Below are positions 37,910 to 48,046 of a DNA stretch of 55,569 bases, one piece after another (position 1 is the stretch's first letter; the number at the start of each line of letters is the position of its first letter). Position numbers and translations under genes: made by a program. The stretch is from contig JAITWH010000001.1 of assembly GCA_031285405.1 (NCBI GenBank), positions 1 through 55,569 of the forward strand, in the 5' to 3' direction. The notes beneath the pieces were generated by a model. It was not told the DNA's origin, ran no database searches, and saw nothing but the letters and a program-made list of their open reading frames with translations. Source of the DNA: Alistipes sp. (GTDB taxonomy: Bacteria > Bacteroidota > Bacteroidia > Bacteroidales > Rikenellaceae).

Positions 37910-40543
37910 ATGACATCGAACCGGATACGCGAGATTTTTCTCGAATTTTTTCGCACCAAAAGCCACTCCATTGTGCCCTCGGCGCCTATGGTGGTGAAGG
38001 GCGACCCGACGCTCATGTTCACCAACGCGGGCATGAACCAGTTTAAAGATATTTTTCTGGGCAACGCCCCCGTCACCGCGCCGCGAATCGCCGACACGCA
38101 AAAGTGCCTGCGAGTAAGCGGCAAGCACAACGACCTCGAAGAGGTGGGCCACGACACCTACCACCACACCATGTTCGAGATGCTGGGCAACTGGTCGTTC
38201 GGCGACTACTTCAAGAAAGAGGCGATCGAGTGGGCATGGGAGCTGCTGACCGAGGTCTACAAACTTCCGGCCGGGCAGCTCTACGTCACCGTGTTCGAGG
38301 GCGACGAGAAGGACGGGGTGCCGTTCGACGACGAGGCGTGGGAGCTGTGGCGCAGCTTCGTGCCCGAGGATCACATCATTCGCGGCAACAAAAAGGACAA
38401 CTTCTGGGAGATGGGCGACACGGGGCCATGCGGGCCGTGCAGCGAGATCCATTTCGACAATCGCAGCGCCGACGAGCGCGCCGCGGTGCCCGGGGCCACG
38501 CTGGTGAACAGCGACAACCCGTTGGTGATCGAGATCTGGAACCTTGTGTTCATGCAGTTCATGCGGCGCGCCGACGGATCGCTGGTGCCGCTGCCGACGC
38601 GAAACATCGACACCGGAATGGGCTTCGAGCGACTCTGCATGATCGTGCAAGGGGTGACGAGCAACTACGACACCGACGTGTTTCAACCTGTTATTCAGCG
38701 CATTGCGGCGATGTGCGGACGCACATACGGCTTCGACGCAGGTGTCGACGGGGCGACTCGCGAGGGCGACGTGGCGATGCGCGTAGTGGCCGACCACCTG
38801 CGGGCGATAGCGTTTTCGATAGCCGACGGACAGCTGCCGTCGAACGTCAAGGCGGGCTACGTCATACGAAGGATTTTGAGGCGCGCGGTGCGCTACGGCT
38901 ACACCTACCTCGGTTTCGGCGAGCCGTTCATGTGGCGATTGGTGGCGGTGCTCGTCGAGCAGATGGGCGGTCAGTTCCCCGAACTCGTGGCGCAAAAAGG
39001 GCTGATAGAGAAGGTGATACAGGAGGAGGAGGCATCGTTCCTGCGCACTCTGGCCACCGGCATCTCGCTGTTGGACGGGGTGATTTCGCGCGCTCGCGCG
39101 GCCGGTTCGGCTGCGATCGGGGGGGCCGACGCGTTTCAGTTGTACGACACCTTCGGGTTCCCGATCGACCTCACGGAGCTCATCGCGCGCGAGAATGGCC
39201 TCGGGGTCGACATCGCGGGTTTCGAGCGCGAGTTGGCGGCCCAAAAGGAGCGTTCGCGCGGCGACGCGGCTATCGAAGCGACCGACTGGACGGAGCTTAT
39301 GCCGCTGTCTGCCAGCGAGTTCACGGGCTACGACAAGTTGACCGATACTGTGCGCATCGCGCGATATCGCAAGGTGATAGCCAAGGGCAAAACGCAGTAT
39401 CAGCTCGTGTTCGACCGCACGCCATTCTACGGCGCGTCGGGAGGCCAGACCGGCGACACGGGGGTGCTGAAAAACGGCGCCGAGCAGGTGGAAATCATTG
39501 ATACTCTGAAGGAAAACGGCCAGACGGTACACATCGTCACGCAGCTGCCAAAGGATCTCTCCGCGGAATTTACCGCCGCGGTCGACGCTGGGGCGAGGGC
39601 GCGTTCGGCGGCCAACCACTCGGCGACGCACCTGCTCCACGAGGCGTTGCGGGCGGTTCTCGGCCCCCACGTCGAGCAGAAGGGGTCGCTGGTGTCGCCT
39701 GCCGGACTGCGGTTCGACTTCTCTCATTTCCAGAAAGTTACACCCGAGGAGCTGCGCGAAGTCGAGCGGCGTGTCAACGCGGCCGTGCGCGCCAACCATC
39801 CGTTGGTCGAGAATCGCAACTGCTCGATCGAGACGGCGCGCGAGAGCGGCGCGATGATGCTGTTCGGCGAAAAATATGGTAACACCGTGAGGGTCATACG
39901 TTTCGGCGACTCGGTGGAGCTGTGCGGAGGGACTCATGCCGCCGCCACGGGGTCGATCGGCCTGTTCCGGATCGTCGGCGAGGGGGCCATCTCGGCCGGC
40001 GTGCGACGAATCGAAGCCGTGACCGGCGCCGCCGCCGAGGATCTCGTATACGCCGCAGACGACACTCTGGGGGCGATTCGCGACACCATGCGCAATCCCA
40101 AAGTGCAGGAGGCGGTGCAGAAAATGTTTGCCGAGAACGAGCAGTTGGCGCGTGAACTCGCCGCGATCCACAAAGAGCGCATCGAAGAGATGGCGTGCCG
40201 GATCGCCGACGAGTTGGGTGCCGGAGAGGGGGTCACCGTCATCTGCCGGCGGTTGGACATGAAGCCCGAAATGGCGCGCGGATTGATGCAGGTTGTGCGT
40301 GCTCGCTGTCCGAGGATCGCGATGGTGGTGGGAATTGCCGACGACGATAAGCCCATGTTGGCCGTTGCTCTCGGCGACGAGGTGATCGCACAAGGTGTGA
40401 ACGCGGGAGACGTCGTGCGCGAGGCCGCCCGAGAGATAGACGGCAACGGAGGAGGAAAGCCCTTCTTCGCAATGGCCGGCGGCCGCAACGCCGAGGGGCT
40501 GCAACGAGCTATGGACAAAGCGACTGAAATTATTAAAAAATAA
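37910..40543 (+). CDS. alaS: Alanyl-tRNA synthetase
   Basis: Class II synthetase for tRNA-Ala, 877 residues. It starts [20 protein letters not shown], with the typical [15 protein letters not shown] and [18 protein letters not shown]. The editing domain has the zinc motif HSATHLLH and, about 100 residues later, [10 protein letters not shown]. The C-terminal DHHA1 segment includes [12 protein letters not shown]. Complete. gpmI follows after 4 nt and is likely co-transcribed. Confidence 0.97.
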   Translation: MTSNRIREIFLEFFRTKSHSIVPSAPMVVKGDPTLMFTNAGMNQFKDIFLGNAPVTAPRIADTQKCLRVSGKHNDLEEVGHDTYHHTMFEMLGNWSFGDYFKKEAIEWAWELLTEVYKLPAGQLYVTVFEGDEKDGVPFDDEAWELWRSFVPEDHIIRGNKKDNFWEMGDTGPCGPCSEIHFDNRSADERAAVPGATLVNSDNPLVIEIWNLVFMQFMRRADGSLVPLPTRNIDTGMGFERLCMIVQGVTSNYDTDVFQPVIQRIAAMCGRTYGFDAGVDGATREGDVAMRVVADHLRAIAFSIADGQLPSNVKAGYVIRRILRRAVRYGYTYLGFGEPFMWRLVAVLVEQMGGQFPELVAQKGLIEKVIQEEEASFLRTLATGISLLDGVISRARAAGSAAIGGADAFQLYDTFGFPIDLTELIARENGLGVDIAGFERELAAQKERSRGDAAIEATDWTELMPLSASEFTGYDKLTDTVRIARYRKVIAKGKTQYQLVFDRTPFYGASGGQTGDTGVLKNGAEQVEIIDTLKENGQTVHIVTQLPKDLSAEFTAAVDAGARARSAANHSATHLLHEALRAVLGPHVEQKGSLVSPAGLRFDFSHFQKVTPEELREVERRVNAAVRANHPLVENRNCSIETARESGAMMLFGEKYGNTVRVIRFGDSVELCGGTHAAATGSIGLFRIVGEGAISAGVRRIEAVTGAAAEDLVYAADDTLGAIRDTMRNPKVQEAVQKMFAENEQLARELAAIHKERIEEMACRIADELGAGEGVTVICRRLDMKPEMARGLMQVVRARCPRIAMVVGIADDDKPMLAVALGDEVIAQGVNAGDVVREAAREIDGNGGGKPFFAMAGGRNAEGLQRAMDKATEIIKK

Positions 40544-40547
40544 GATA

Positions 40548-42104
40548 ATGAGCACAACAATCGACAGAAAAGTTTTACTGATGATCCTCGACGGCTGGGG
40601 AAACGGCGACCACGGAAAGGACGATGTGATTTTTCAGGCCCAGCCGGCCTACATGAACGCCCTGACGGCGCAATATCCTCACGCCGAGCTACTTACAAGC
40701 GGCGAAGACGTAGGTCTGCCCGACGGCCAGATGGGCAACAGCGAGGTGGGCCACCTCAATATCGGCGCGGGAAGGGTTGTGTATCAAGACCTTGTGAAGA
40801 TCAACCGCGCCTGTCGCGACGGCTCGATCCTGCAAAATCCCGAGGTAGCGGCTGCATTCGAGTACGCGCGAGCCGGCGGCAAGCGTGTGCATTTCATGGG
40901 CCTGCTCTCCGACGGCGGGGTGCATAGCTCTATGGATCACCTCTTTAAGCTCTGCGACATCGCGCGGCACTACGGCATTTCGGAGACCTTCGTGCACTGT
41001 TTAATGGATGGCCGCGACACCGATCCGCGCAGCGGAAAGGGCTTCGTCGAGGCGCTCGCCGAGCACGTCGCGCGGCCCGACAGCACAGGCACAATCGCCT
41101 CTGTAATAGGACGTTACTTCGCCATGGACAGAGACAAACGATGGGAACGAGTCAAGATCGCCTACGACGCACTCGTAAACGGAATCGGCTCCACAACTGC
41201 AACCCCCGAAAACATGCCCGCCGCCATACAAAAGTCTTACGACGAGGGAGTTACAGACGAATTCATAAAGCCGATAATAGCCGTTGACGGCGCGGGCAAA
41301 CCGATCGGAACGATCCGCGAGGGCGACATGGTCATTTTCTTTAACTTCAGAAACGACCGCGCAAAAGAGCTCACCGCCGTGCTCACCCAAACCGACATGC
41401 CGGAGGAGGGAATGCACACTATCCCTCTCTATTACTGCACGATGACGCCCTACGACGCCACATTCCAGGGGCTGCACATCCTGTTCGACAAGGAGAACGT
41501 GGCCAACCCCCTCGGCGAATACCTTTCCGGACTGGGACTCAGCCAGTTACGCATCGCAGAGACCGAAAAATACGCCCATGTAACGTTTTTTCTGAACGGC
41601 GGACGCGAGGCCACTTTCCCGGGCGAGGAGCGCATCCTCGTGCCGTCGCCCAAGGTCGCGACCTACGACCTGCAGCCCGAAATGAGCGCGCCCGAGGTGG
41701 CCGCCAAGCTCGTCGAGGCGATCGGAACGGAGCGGTTCGAGTTCATCGCGCTCAACTTCGCGAACGGCGATATGGTGGGCCATACCGGTGTGTATGAGGC
41801 GATTACGAAGGCGGTGCAGACGGTCGACAAGTGCGCCGGCGAGGTGATCGACGCCGCTCGCGCACACGGCTACGAGGTGGTCGTGATCGCCGACCACGGC
41901 AACGCCGACCACGCGCTGAACGACGACGGCTCGCCCAACACCGCCCACTCGCTCAACCCCGTGCCCATCGTCGTGGTGTCGGATCGCGTCGCCTCGGTGA
42001 CCAACGGCGTGCTGGCCGACGTCGCCCCTACCATACTGAAACTCATTGGATTACCGCAGCCGACCGAGATGACCGGCCGCGCACTCGTAACCATGAAGCG
42101 GTAA
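40548..42104 (+). CDS. gpmI: 2,3-bisphosphoglycerate-independent phosphoglycerate mutase
   Basis: Interconverts 3- and 2-phosphoglycerate in glycolysis using a Mn-bound phosphoserine. 518 residues with the alkaline-phosphatase-fold motifs LMILDGWG, the catalytic serine in [15 protein letters not shown], the phosphotransferase insert ([23 protein letters not shown]), and metal ligands in [12 protein letters not shown] and [12 protein letters not shown]. Complete. Confidence 0.97.
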   Translation: MSTTIDRKVLLMILDGWGNGDHGKDDVIFQAQPAYMNALTAQYPHAELLTSGEDVGLPDGQMGNSEVGHLNIGAGRVVYQDLVKINRACRDGSILQNPEVAAAFEYARAGGKRVHFMGLLSDGGVHSSMDHLFKLCDIARHYGISETFVHCLMDGRDTDPRSGKGFVEALAEHVARPDSTGTIASVIGRYFAMDRDKRWERVKIAYDALVNGIGSTTATPENMPAAIQKSYDEGVTDEFIKPIIAVDGAGKPIGTIREGDMVIFFNFRNDRAKELTAVLTQTDMPEEGMHTIPLYYCTMTPYDATFQGLHILFDKENVANPLGEYLSGLGLSQLRIAETEKYAHVTFFLNGGREATFPGEERILVPSPKVATYDLQPEMSAPEVAAKLVEAIGTERFEFIALNFANGDMVGHTGVYEAITKAVQTVDKCAGEVIDAARAHGYEVVVIADHGNADHALNDDGSPNTAHSLNPVPIVVVSDRVASVTNGVLADVAPTILKLIGLPQPTEMTGRALVTMKR

Positions 42105-42180
42105 GTCGCAACGGCGACGACGATATAGCTACGCAATAAAATTTTTACGGCCGAAAAAAGAGACGACCGGAAGTAAAAAC

Positions 42181-43887
42181 ATGAAAGAACAACTAAAAAA
42201 CATGGCGACCGGCCTGGGTAAAGTCTTCAAACCCAAGCTGATGGAGACGCTAAAGGGCTACACGCGCGAGCAGTTCACGGCCGACGCCCTGTCGGGGGTC
42301 ATAGTGGGCATCGTGGCGCTGCCGCTGGCCATCGCGTTCGGAATCGCGAGCGGCGTGACGCCCGAAAAAGGGCTCATCACGGCGGTCATCGCGGGGTTCA
42401 TAATCTCGCTGGCCGGCGGGTCGCGTGTGCAGATCGGCGGCCCGACCGGCGCGTTCATCGTGATCGTCTATGGCATTGTGCAGCAGTTCGGTACGAGCGG
42501 GCTGATCGTCGCCACGATCATGGCGGGGGTGATGCTGGTGGCGATGGGGCTGCTGCGTTTCGGGGCGATCATCCGCTTCATCCCCTACCCCGTCGTGGTG
42601 GGCTTCACGAGCGGCATCGCGCTGACGATTTTCGCAACGCAAATCAATGACCTGCTGGGACTTGGCATCGAAAACGTACCCGCCGACTTCATCGACAAAT
42701 GGGCGCTCTACGGACATCACATCATGCAGTTCAACCCGTGGGCGTTCGGGATCGGCGCGGCCACCGTGGCGATAATTTTCGGAATGCCGCGACTGTCGAA
42801 AAAGGTGCCCGGATCGCTCGTCGCCATAGTACTCATGACGCTGATAGTGTGGCTGTTGCGAGACAAACTCGGCGTCACGGGCATCGAGACGATCGGCGAC
42901 CGCTTCGAGCTCGGCCACATGAGCATCTCGGCCGAGGCGCCGCGCATCGACTTCGCCATGATCCGCACGCTGCTGCCGGCGGCCTTCACCATCGCGATGC
43001 TCGGGGCGATCGAATCGCTGCTGAGCGCCACTGTGGCCGACGGCGCGACCGGCGACAAGCATGACTCTAATACTGAGCTCATTGCGCAGGGTGTGGCCAA
43101 CGTCGTGACACCGTTTTTTGGCGGAATTCCGGCCACGGGGGCCATCGCGCGCACCATGACCAACATCAACAACGGCGGCCGCACACCCGTCGCGGGGGTC
43201 GTCCACGCGGTGGTGCTGCTGCTGATAATGTTGTTTCTGGGTGGCCTCACGCGCCATATTCCGATGGCGTGCCTCGCCGGCGTGCTCGTTGTGGTGGCCT
43301 ACAACATGAGTGAGTGGCGCGGATTCCGGTCGCTCGTGCGCGGCGAAAAAGCGGGCGCAGCGGTGCTGCTGGCCACTTTTCTGCTCACCGTGATCTTCGA
43401 CCTCACCATCGCCATCGAGATCGGGCTGCTGCTGGCGGCGGTGCTTTTCCTCAAACGCATCTCGGATGTTTCGACAGTTTCGCGGTTTCGGCACGAGGTC
43501 GCGGGGGCCGAATATGTCGAGGGAAGCGTCGACACCGACAAGCTGGAAGTGCCTGACGGTGTGGAGGTTTACGAGATCGAAGGGCCGTTTTTTTTCGGCG
43601 TCGCCGGCAAGTTCGACGAGGTGATGAAGGTCATCGGCGACAAGCCGCGGGTGCGAATTATCCGCATGCGCAAGGTGCCGTTTGTGGACTCTACGGGGGC
43701 GCATAACCTTGAAAATCTGATACATAGGTCTCTGCGCGAGGGAATTGTGATTCTGCTGTCGGGTGTCAACGCGAGTGTTCGCGAAACTTTGCAAGCGTAT
43801 GGTATTGAGGAACTTGTGGGGGCGGACAATGTGTTGTCTAACATCGACGCTGCTGTTGCTCGTGCTCGTGAGATTACTCAAAAGTGA
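42181..43887 (+). CDS. SulP-family anion transporter with STAS domain
   Basis: A 568-residue inner-membrane permease. About 11-14 hydrophobic helices fill residues 30-430, opening with DALSGVIVGIVALPLAIAFG and including the SulP motif GGSRVQIGGPTGAF. Residues about 455-565 form the cytosolic STAS domain (VYEIEGPFFFGVAGKFDEV, VPFVDSTGAHNLENL), which controls transport. SulP members carry sulfate, bicarbonate or dicarboxylates; the substrate is not evident. An AGCTACGCAATAAA repeat lies between gpmI and this gene (42127-42140). Confidence 0.9.
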   Translation: MKEQLKNMATGLGKVFKPKLMETLKGYTREQFTADALSGVIVGIVALPLAIAFGIASGVTPEKGLITAVIAGFIISLAGGSRVQIGGPTGAFIVIVYGIVQQFGTSGLIVATIMAGVMLVAMGLLRFGAIIRFIPYPVVVGFTSGIALTIFATQINDLLGLGIENVPADFIDKWALYGHHIMQFNPWAFGIGAATVAIIFGMPRLSKKVPGSLVAIVLMTLIVWLLRDKLGVTGIETIGDRFELGHMSISAEAPRIDFAMIRTLLPAAFTIAMLGAIESLLSATVADGATGDKHDSNTELIAQGVANVVTPFFGGIPATGAIARTMTNINNGGRTPVAGVVHAVVLLLIMLFLGGLTRHIPMACLAGVLVVVAYNMSEWRGFRSLVRGEKAGAAVLLATFLLTVIFDLTIAIEIGLLLAAVLFLKRISDVSTVSRFRHEVAGAEYVEGSVDTDKLEVPDGVEVYEIEGPFFFGVAGKFDEVMKVIGDKPRVRIIRMRKVPFVDSTGAHNLENLIHRSLREGIVILLSGVNASVRETLQAYGIEELVGADNVLSNIDAAVARAREITQK

Positions 43888-43910
43888 GCTGGGGGTCGTC
43901 TGAAGCGGTT

Positions 43911-44037
43911 AAAAAAGCGTGACATATGTCACGCTTTTTTTTGGGCGAGTGTTACCAATGTAACGGTTTTTTTTGGGGTAGTGTTACTTATGTAACGCTT
44001 TTTTTGAGGTAGTGTTACCTATGTAACACTTTTTTTT
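43911..44037 (+). terminator. Array of four tandem intrinsic terminators after the SulP gene
   Basis: Four hairpins each followed by 7-8 T: AGCGTGAC-ATAT-GTCACGCT (43916-43935, flanked by A6/T8), GTTAC-caat-GTAAC (43951-43964), GTTAC-ttat-GTAAC (43983-43996), and AGTGTTAC-ctat-GTAACACT (44011-44030). The last three are spaced 30-32 nt and share GTGTTACnnATGTAAC, so they look like tandem copies of one unit. Confidence 0.85.
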
Positions 44038-44040
44038 GGG

Positions 44041-44724
44041 GGGGTGCTTCTTATTTATATAGGTATAGTCTCTTTTTTGTTGTTGCGCTTGGGTCTTTTG
44101 TGGTGGCGTGTCATTACGTTTTTGGTATCTGTTTTGTTTCAGTTTTTGTTTAATTTTTGTGATGTTTTTTAAAATCGCCGCCGGCGTTCCGGCTTTCGCT
44201 ATCGGGGGCGTAGCTTTTTCGAGCATGCTCGAAAAAAGCGAGCTGAAAGTGCAGCGCTTAGCGCTGCGGCAACGATGGACCAGCGCTCGCTACGCAGAAC
44301 ACCACCCCGTCCGCTTCGCGTCCCTTAGCGGTTGCCAAGCGGATTGCTCGGCGATTTCAGCTCGGCAGCTTGGGCTGCCTACGCCCCCTCCTTATAAGCC
44401 GCCGAGCGGTGCTCGGCGCTTTCAGCTCGCCGCTCGCTGCGCGAGAATCGGCTACGCCCATAGGAGGGGAACGGCTAACGCGTTATTAGGTTGTGCGTTA
44501 GCCTCATTTTCAATTTTCCACTTTCAATTACTATTAGGTAGATCCCTCGTCGCCTTCGGCTCTGTCGGGATGACTTTTTATACTGCGTAGCTATGTTGCG
44601 TTAGCGCTAACCACTTATCACTAACCACTTATCACTAAATCGCTGTCGGCGTTCCGACCGCTGCGGCCGTTGCCGCTTTCAATTTTCAACTTTCAATTTT
44701 CAATTTAGAAGGCGGTAACGCCTT
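44041..44724. repeat. Gene-free mosaic of palindromic and dispersed repeats
   Basis: No gene is supported. Visible elements are: GCTTTTTCGAGCATGCTCGAAAAAAGC (44211-44237 region) and GCAGCGCTTAGCGCTGC (44251-44267), both near-perfect hairpins; GCTAACGCGTTATT...TGCGTTAGC; two TTTCAATTTTC runs (44508-44529, 44675-44705); GGTAGATCCCTCGTCG...CTGTCGGGATGAC (44534-44572); CGCTAACCACTTATCAC twice (44605-44639); and GTCGGCGTTCCGAC (44645-44658) beside GCGGCCGTTGCCGC. Most have partners at 45.2-45.6 kb or elsewhere in the window. Confidence 0.7.
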
Positions 44725-44731
44725 CTAAATT
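44702..44731. terminator. Perfect hairpin terminator containing the nrdG stop codon
   Basis: AATTTAGAAGGCG (44702-44714) and CGCCTTCTAAATT (44719-44731) are perfect 13-bp arms around a GTAA loop. The nrdG stop codon (minus, 44725-44727) lies inside the 5' arm. Confidence 0.75.
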
Positions 44732-45198
44732 ATTGGTTTCTTGTGGAATAGGTCGGTTTTGTCTATTAGTTGGCCTTGCTCAACTTTATAGAATTTTTGG
44801 TTGGTGGTGAGGGAGTCGAGGCCGCCGCGATTGGGGTCGTAGGGGCCTAACTTTACGAAATCGAGGTTCGACAGATCGACCGTCGGCGGAATCTGTGCCC
44901 GTCCAGAGTACCATGCGGTCTTCAACTCGCTGGTTTTCACGAGGGCAGCGAGTCGGTTGACCTCCGCCGGTTCGCCGTCGCCGCCCATGAACGCCACGCA
45001 GGTCACCGACGTGCCGTAGCGCGCGAGTAGCCCCGTCAGCAGTTCGTCGTCCAACGGTTCGCCCGTCGCCTCGCGCAGGTGCACACTGTGGCACCCAGGG
45101 CAACGATTGGGGCACGCCGACAGATTCAGGGCGAGCGTCACCTCGCCCGGAACCTCCTGAAACACAATATCATAACTTGCCAATAATAACATATTCAT
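44725..45198 (-). CDS. nrdG: Anaerobic ribonucleotide reductase activating protein NrdG
   Basis: A radical SAM activase that installs the glycyl radical on NrdD. 157 residues with the iron-sulfur motif CPNRCPGC (C29, C33, C36), the family-typical FQEVPGEVTLALNLSACPNRC lead-in, and MGGDGEP as the SAM-binding GGE-like motif. It is downstream of nrdD on the same strand but separated by about 440 bp of hairpin repeats, which is unusual because the two are normally adjacent. Confidence 0.93.
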   Translation of the reverse strand: MNMLLLASYDIVFQEVPGEVTLALNLSACPNRCPGCHSVHLREATGEPLDDELLTGLLARYGTSVTCVAFMGGDGEPAEVNRLAALVKTSELKTAWYSGRAQIPPTVDLSNLDFVKLGPYDPNRGGLDSLTTNQKFYKVEQGQLIDKTDLFHKKPII

Positions 45199-45639
45199 TG
45201 TGGGGTATCGCGACTTTTAAAAAAGTCGCCCAAAAATTTTTAGAGAAACTTCGTTTCTCGATATTTAGTGTTCGGATTTTGCGGCAGGGCTTCGCCCTGC
45301 TACTATTTTCAATTGAGCCGACTCTGAAAATGAATTTTCGAGATCGGCTCAATTAAAAATAGTGTTGCACAAGGTGCAACCCGCAAAATGCCGAGTGGAA
45401 CGCCGCCTGCGTTTTTAGCTACGCAAAATAAATCGCTGCCACTGTTACGCCGTTGCAGGTTTTTCTGTCTGGATTGCTTCGCCTATGGCTCGCAATGACG
45501 GGGGGCCTTTTCTTAGTGAAAAGTGAAAAACTGTTCGGTAGATCCCTCGTCGGCACTTTGTGCCTCTGTCGGGATGACACGTGGCGGCGTTGCCGCTTTT
45601 TATAGTGCGTAGCTTAAATCGGTGCGGCCGTTGCCGCTT
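45199..45639 (-). repeat. Hairpin-rich spacer between nrdD and nrdG
   Basis: No gene is seen. Successive perfect or near-perfect hairpins are GCGACTTTTAAAAAAGTCGC (45209-45228), GAGAAACTTCGTTTCTC (45242-45258), GGCAGGGCTTCGCCCTGC (45282-45299), a long stem ACTATTTT-CAATTGAGCCGA / TCGGCTCAATT-AAAAATAGT (45301-45363), and GTTGCACAAGGTGCAAC (45365-45381). Then come AGCTACGCAAAATAAA (45416 onward), GGATTGCTTCG...CGCAATGACGG, GGTAGATCCCTCGTCG...CTGTCGGGATGAC (45537-45577), and two GCGG(C)CGTTGCCGC copies. Confidence 0.7.
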
Positions 45640-47730
45640 CTATAACTGTTCCTGCGTGGCGTAGTGGCGTCGGGCGGCCTCTTTTTGGCGGGCGGCGGAG
45701 AAGTTCGACACCCTTTTCATGTAGCCGATGATGCGCGTGAGGTAGTCCAGATGCTCGCCGCCGCACTTGGGGCATGCAGCCAAGTGGCGCTTGTCGATGT
45801 GGCCGCAGTCGTTGCACACCGTGTTGGGGATGTTGAAGGTGAAGTAGTTGCAACCCTCCTGCGCAGCCACCCGCAGCAGCGCCGCGTACTGCTCCTTCGA
45901 CAGGTGTTCGTCGAGGTTCATGTGCAGCGCCGACCCGCCCGTCAAATGCTCGATGTACTTGCGGCCGTGCATGCGGAACTTGTCGATCACGTTGAGCTCC
46001 TTGTCCTCCACGATGTAGAAGTAGCTGTTGTAGCAGTCGCGACCCACCTTGTAGCCCGCCTCGCGGTCCCACTTCGCGTGCTTGACACCCACGTTCTCCG
46101 CAGGGATCATCTCGCAGTTGAACATCACGTCGGACGTGCGGTACTTCTTGTTGTATCGCTCGACCGTGCCGAGGATCTCCTGCGTGAATCGAGCGTAGTC
46201 GTCGTTGTCCGAGATCTCGATGCTGAGGAACTCCGCCGCCTCGACCAGCCCGTTGACGCCGATGGTGAGGTACTGCCTCCCCATGTTGATGTACCCCGCG
46301 TCGAAGAGCGGCAACATACCCTTGGCCTGCATCTCCTTGAGGTTTTCGTTGTAGGCGTTCTGCACCTTGTGTACCAGATCGACAACCTCTTCCAAGAAGA
46401 ACTGGTAGGGGATTCCCTGCCGGGCGGCGTGCTGTATGCAGCGGTTCAGGTTGATCGTGAGGACGCTCTTCGAGCCGGTGGAGATGCCCCCCGCCCCTAA
46501 GGTGTAGCTGAACTCGTTGTCGGTGATCTCGTTGCGCAGGCGGCAGCAGCTCGACAGCGAGTCGGCGTTGTCGCTCAGGTAGGTGAAGAACGAGTGCCCC
46601 TCGGCGTACATCTCGGCCGTGAAATCGCCCCACTCCTTGTCCCTCGGCGCGCCGTTCTCGGTGAGCAGCGCCATCGTCTCGACCGGAAAGGTGAGCACCG
46701 TGCGCAGACGTTCGCGGTTGAACCACTTCATGAATCGCTTCTGCAACCAGCTGAGCGACTCCCAGTCGGGTGCGCTGCCGTCGGGGAAGATGAAGTTCTC
46801 GAACAGCGACTCGAAGTAGAACCGGTCGTAGTACGATATGTTCCAGAACACAGCCTGAAAGTTGCGCGCGCCGGTCGGCTGGTTGATCGAGTAGACTATC
46901 TGCTCGAAGTAGTCGGTGATCACCTTGTCCAACGTGCGCTGCTTGAGCGACAGGTCGGCCTGACGGTCGGGGTTCTTCCAGTAATCCTGCCCGAACTCCT
47001 TGCCGATGAAGTAGTTCATGTACATCAGGAACTCGGGGGTGGCGCAGGCGCCGCTCAGCATCGAGCTCACGATGAAGACCATGTTGACGAATCCGCCCGC
47101 GAACGACTTGAGGTTCGTCGGCGCCTTGGAATTTCCGCCGATCGAGATCGTGCCGCCGATCAGCCACGGATACATCGTGATCGAGGCGCAGTAGTTCGAG
47201 AGCGAGGTCTCGTCGTTCTTATATATAAAGTGATTGTTGAGCAGGTCGATGTATTTGTCGCTCACCTCGCGGCCGTACATCTCCTTGAGGCGGTCGGTGA
47301 GCATGCGGCGGTTCAGGCGGATGAAGTTGCTCTTGGGCAGCTCGCCGATCAGCGTCGCCATGTTCTTCTGCTCGACGTTGGCGTTGGCGTCGAACTTCGA
47401 TCCCGTCGCCGGATTCTGCGCCTCGCAGTACTCCATCAGGAACTTGAGCTTTTCGCTCACCTCGCGATCCTCGGCGTGGTGCTGCCGATAGAGGATGTAG
47501 GCCTTGGCCACGGTGTAGTAGCGCTCGGCCATGAGCGCCACCTCGACCTGGTTCTGGATCTCCTCGACCGTCATTTCGCCCGTGATGCTCACCCGCGAGA
47601 GGATGTTGGTGAGCACGTCCTGGGTGGCGAAACTACCCACTGACAGGAACGCCTTGGCGATGGCGTTCTTGATTTTGTCTACTGAAAACGGCTCACGCTT
47701 GCCGTCGCGTTTGATGATGTAAGTCTCCAT
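45640..47730 (-). CDS. nrdD: Anaerobic ribonucleoside-triphosphate reductase NrdD (class III)
   Basis: Makes deoxynucleotides without oxygen using a glycyl radical. 696 residues. An ATP-cone at 1-90 (YIIKRDGKREPFSVDKIKNAI) gives allosteric control, followed by the ten-stranded barrel core. The C-terminal zinc site is C639, C642, C653, C656, and the radical glycine is G669 in RIIGYMKRV. It needs the NrdG encoded downstream. A CAAAATTA (47837-47844) reads TAATTTTG on the minus strand as the likely -7 box, leaving a leader of about 100 nt. Confidence 0.96.
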   Translation of the reverse strand: METYIIKRDGKREPFSVDKIKNAIAKAFLSVGSFATQDVLTNILSRVSITGEMTVEEIQNQVEVALMAERYYTVAKAYILYRQHHAEDREVSEKLKFLMEYCEAQNPATGSKFDANANVEQKNMATLIGELPKSNFIRLNRRMLTDRLKEMYGREVSDKYIDLLNNHFIYKNDETSLSNYCASITMYPWLIGGTISIGGNSKAPTNLKSFAGGFVNMVFIVSSMLSGACATPEFLMYMNYFIGKEFGQDYWKNPDRQADLSLKQRTLDKVITDYFEQIVYSINQPTGARNFQAVFWNISYYDRFYFESLFENFIFPDGSAPDWESLSWLQKRFMKWFNRERLRTVLTFPVETMALLTENGAPRDKEWGDFTAEMYAEGHSFFTYLSDNADSLSSCCRLRNEITDNEFSYTLGAGGISTGSKSVLTINLNRCIQHAARQGIPYQFFLEEVVDLVHKVQNAYNENLKEMQAKGMLPLFDAGYINMGRQYLTIGVNGLVEAAEFLSIEISDNDDYARFTQEILGTVERYNKKYRTSDVMFNCEMIPAENVGVKHAKWDREAGYKVGRDCYNSYFYIVEDKELNVIDKFRMHGRKYIEHLTGGSALHMNLDEHLSKEQYAALLRVAAQEGCNYFTFNIPNTVCNDCGHIDKRHLAACPKCGGEHLDYLTRIIGYMKRVSNFSAARQKEAARRHYATQEQL

Positions 47731-48046
47731 ATTGTGATCTCTTGGTTTTGCGGTTTGCGCCCGAGTTTTTTGCTGTCCGCTCTGTTCTTCGGGCCGCCCG
47801 TCTCCGCCTCCCCTCTAAAAACGGGTGATATGGTGACAAAATTATTCAAACTTTTTGCCGCGTTTCTTTTTTCTCATCCTAAGTTATCAACAAGTTATTC
47901 CCAAATTTCGCAAGTCGCTGAACGACACATCCGTCACCTTTCGCGGCCGAGGCGATAATTAAAAATCGTGCGGAACGTGTAACATGGCACAAATGTTGTG
48001 ATAGGGTGAATCTCAAGTGCGTGTGCACAACCAACAACTCACCGAA
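47731..48046. promoter_or_regulatory. Divergent intergenic region between nrdD and the DUF3868 gene
   Basis: Contains the minus-strand -7 box TAATTTTG for nrdD (47837-47844) and a G+C-rich nrdD leader with a GGGCGGCCC self-complementary core. A TTATCAACAAGTTATT stretch near 47884 is of unknown meaning. No further gene is seen, and no clear promoter for the plus-strand gene was found. Confidence 0.4.

Noticed and set aside
37871-40555. Very long minus-strand frame opposite alaS
   Set aside because: A shadow frame typical of G+C-rich DNA; the plus strand encodes a complete alanyl-tRNA synthetase. Similar long shadows opposite metH, gpmI, glnN and the SulP gene were rejected for the same reason.
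43911-44037. CRISPR array
   Set aside because: The repeated units are hairpins with T-tracts separated by only about 12-15 nt of similar sequence; there are no variable spacers and no cas genes.
44108-44590. 160-codon plus-strand frame
   Set aside because: It runs straight through palindromes and dispersed repeats and has repeat-derived composition, with no domain. Judged non-coding.
47880-47900. DnaA-box-like TTATCAACA near nrdD
   Set aside because: A single mismatched box without a cluster or nearby replication genes is not evidence of an origin.
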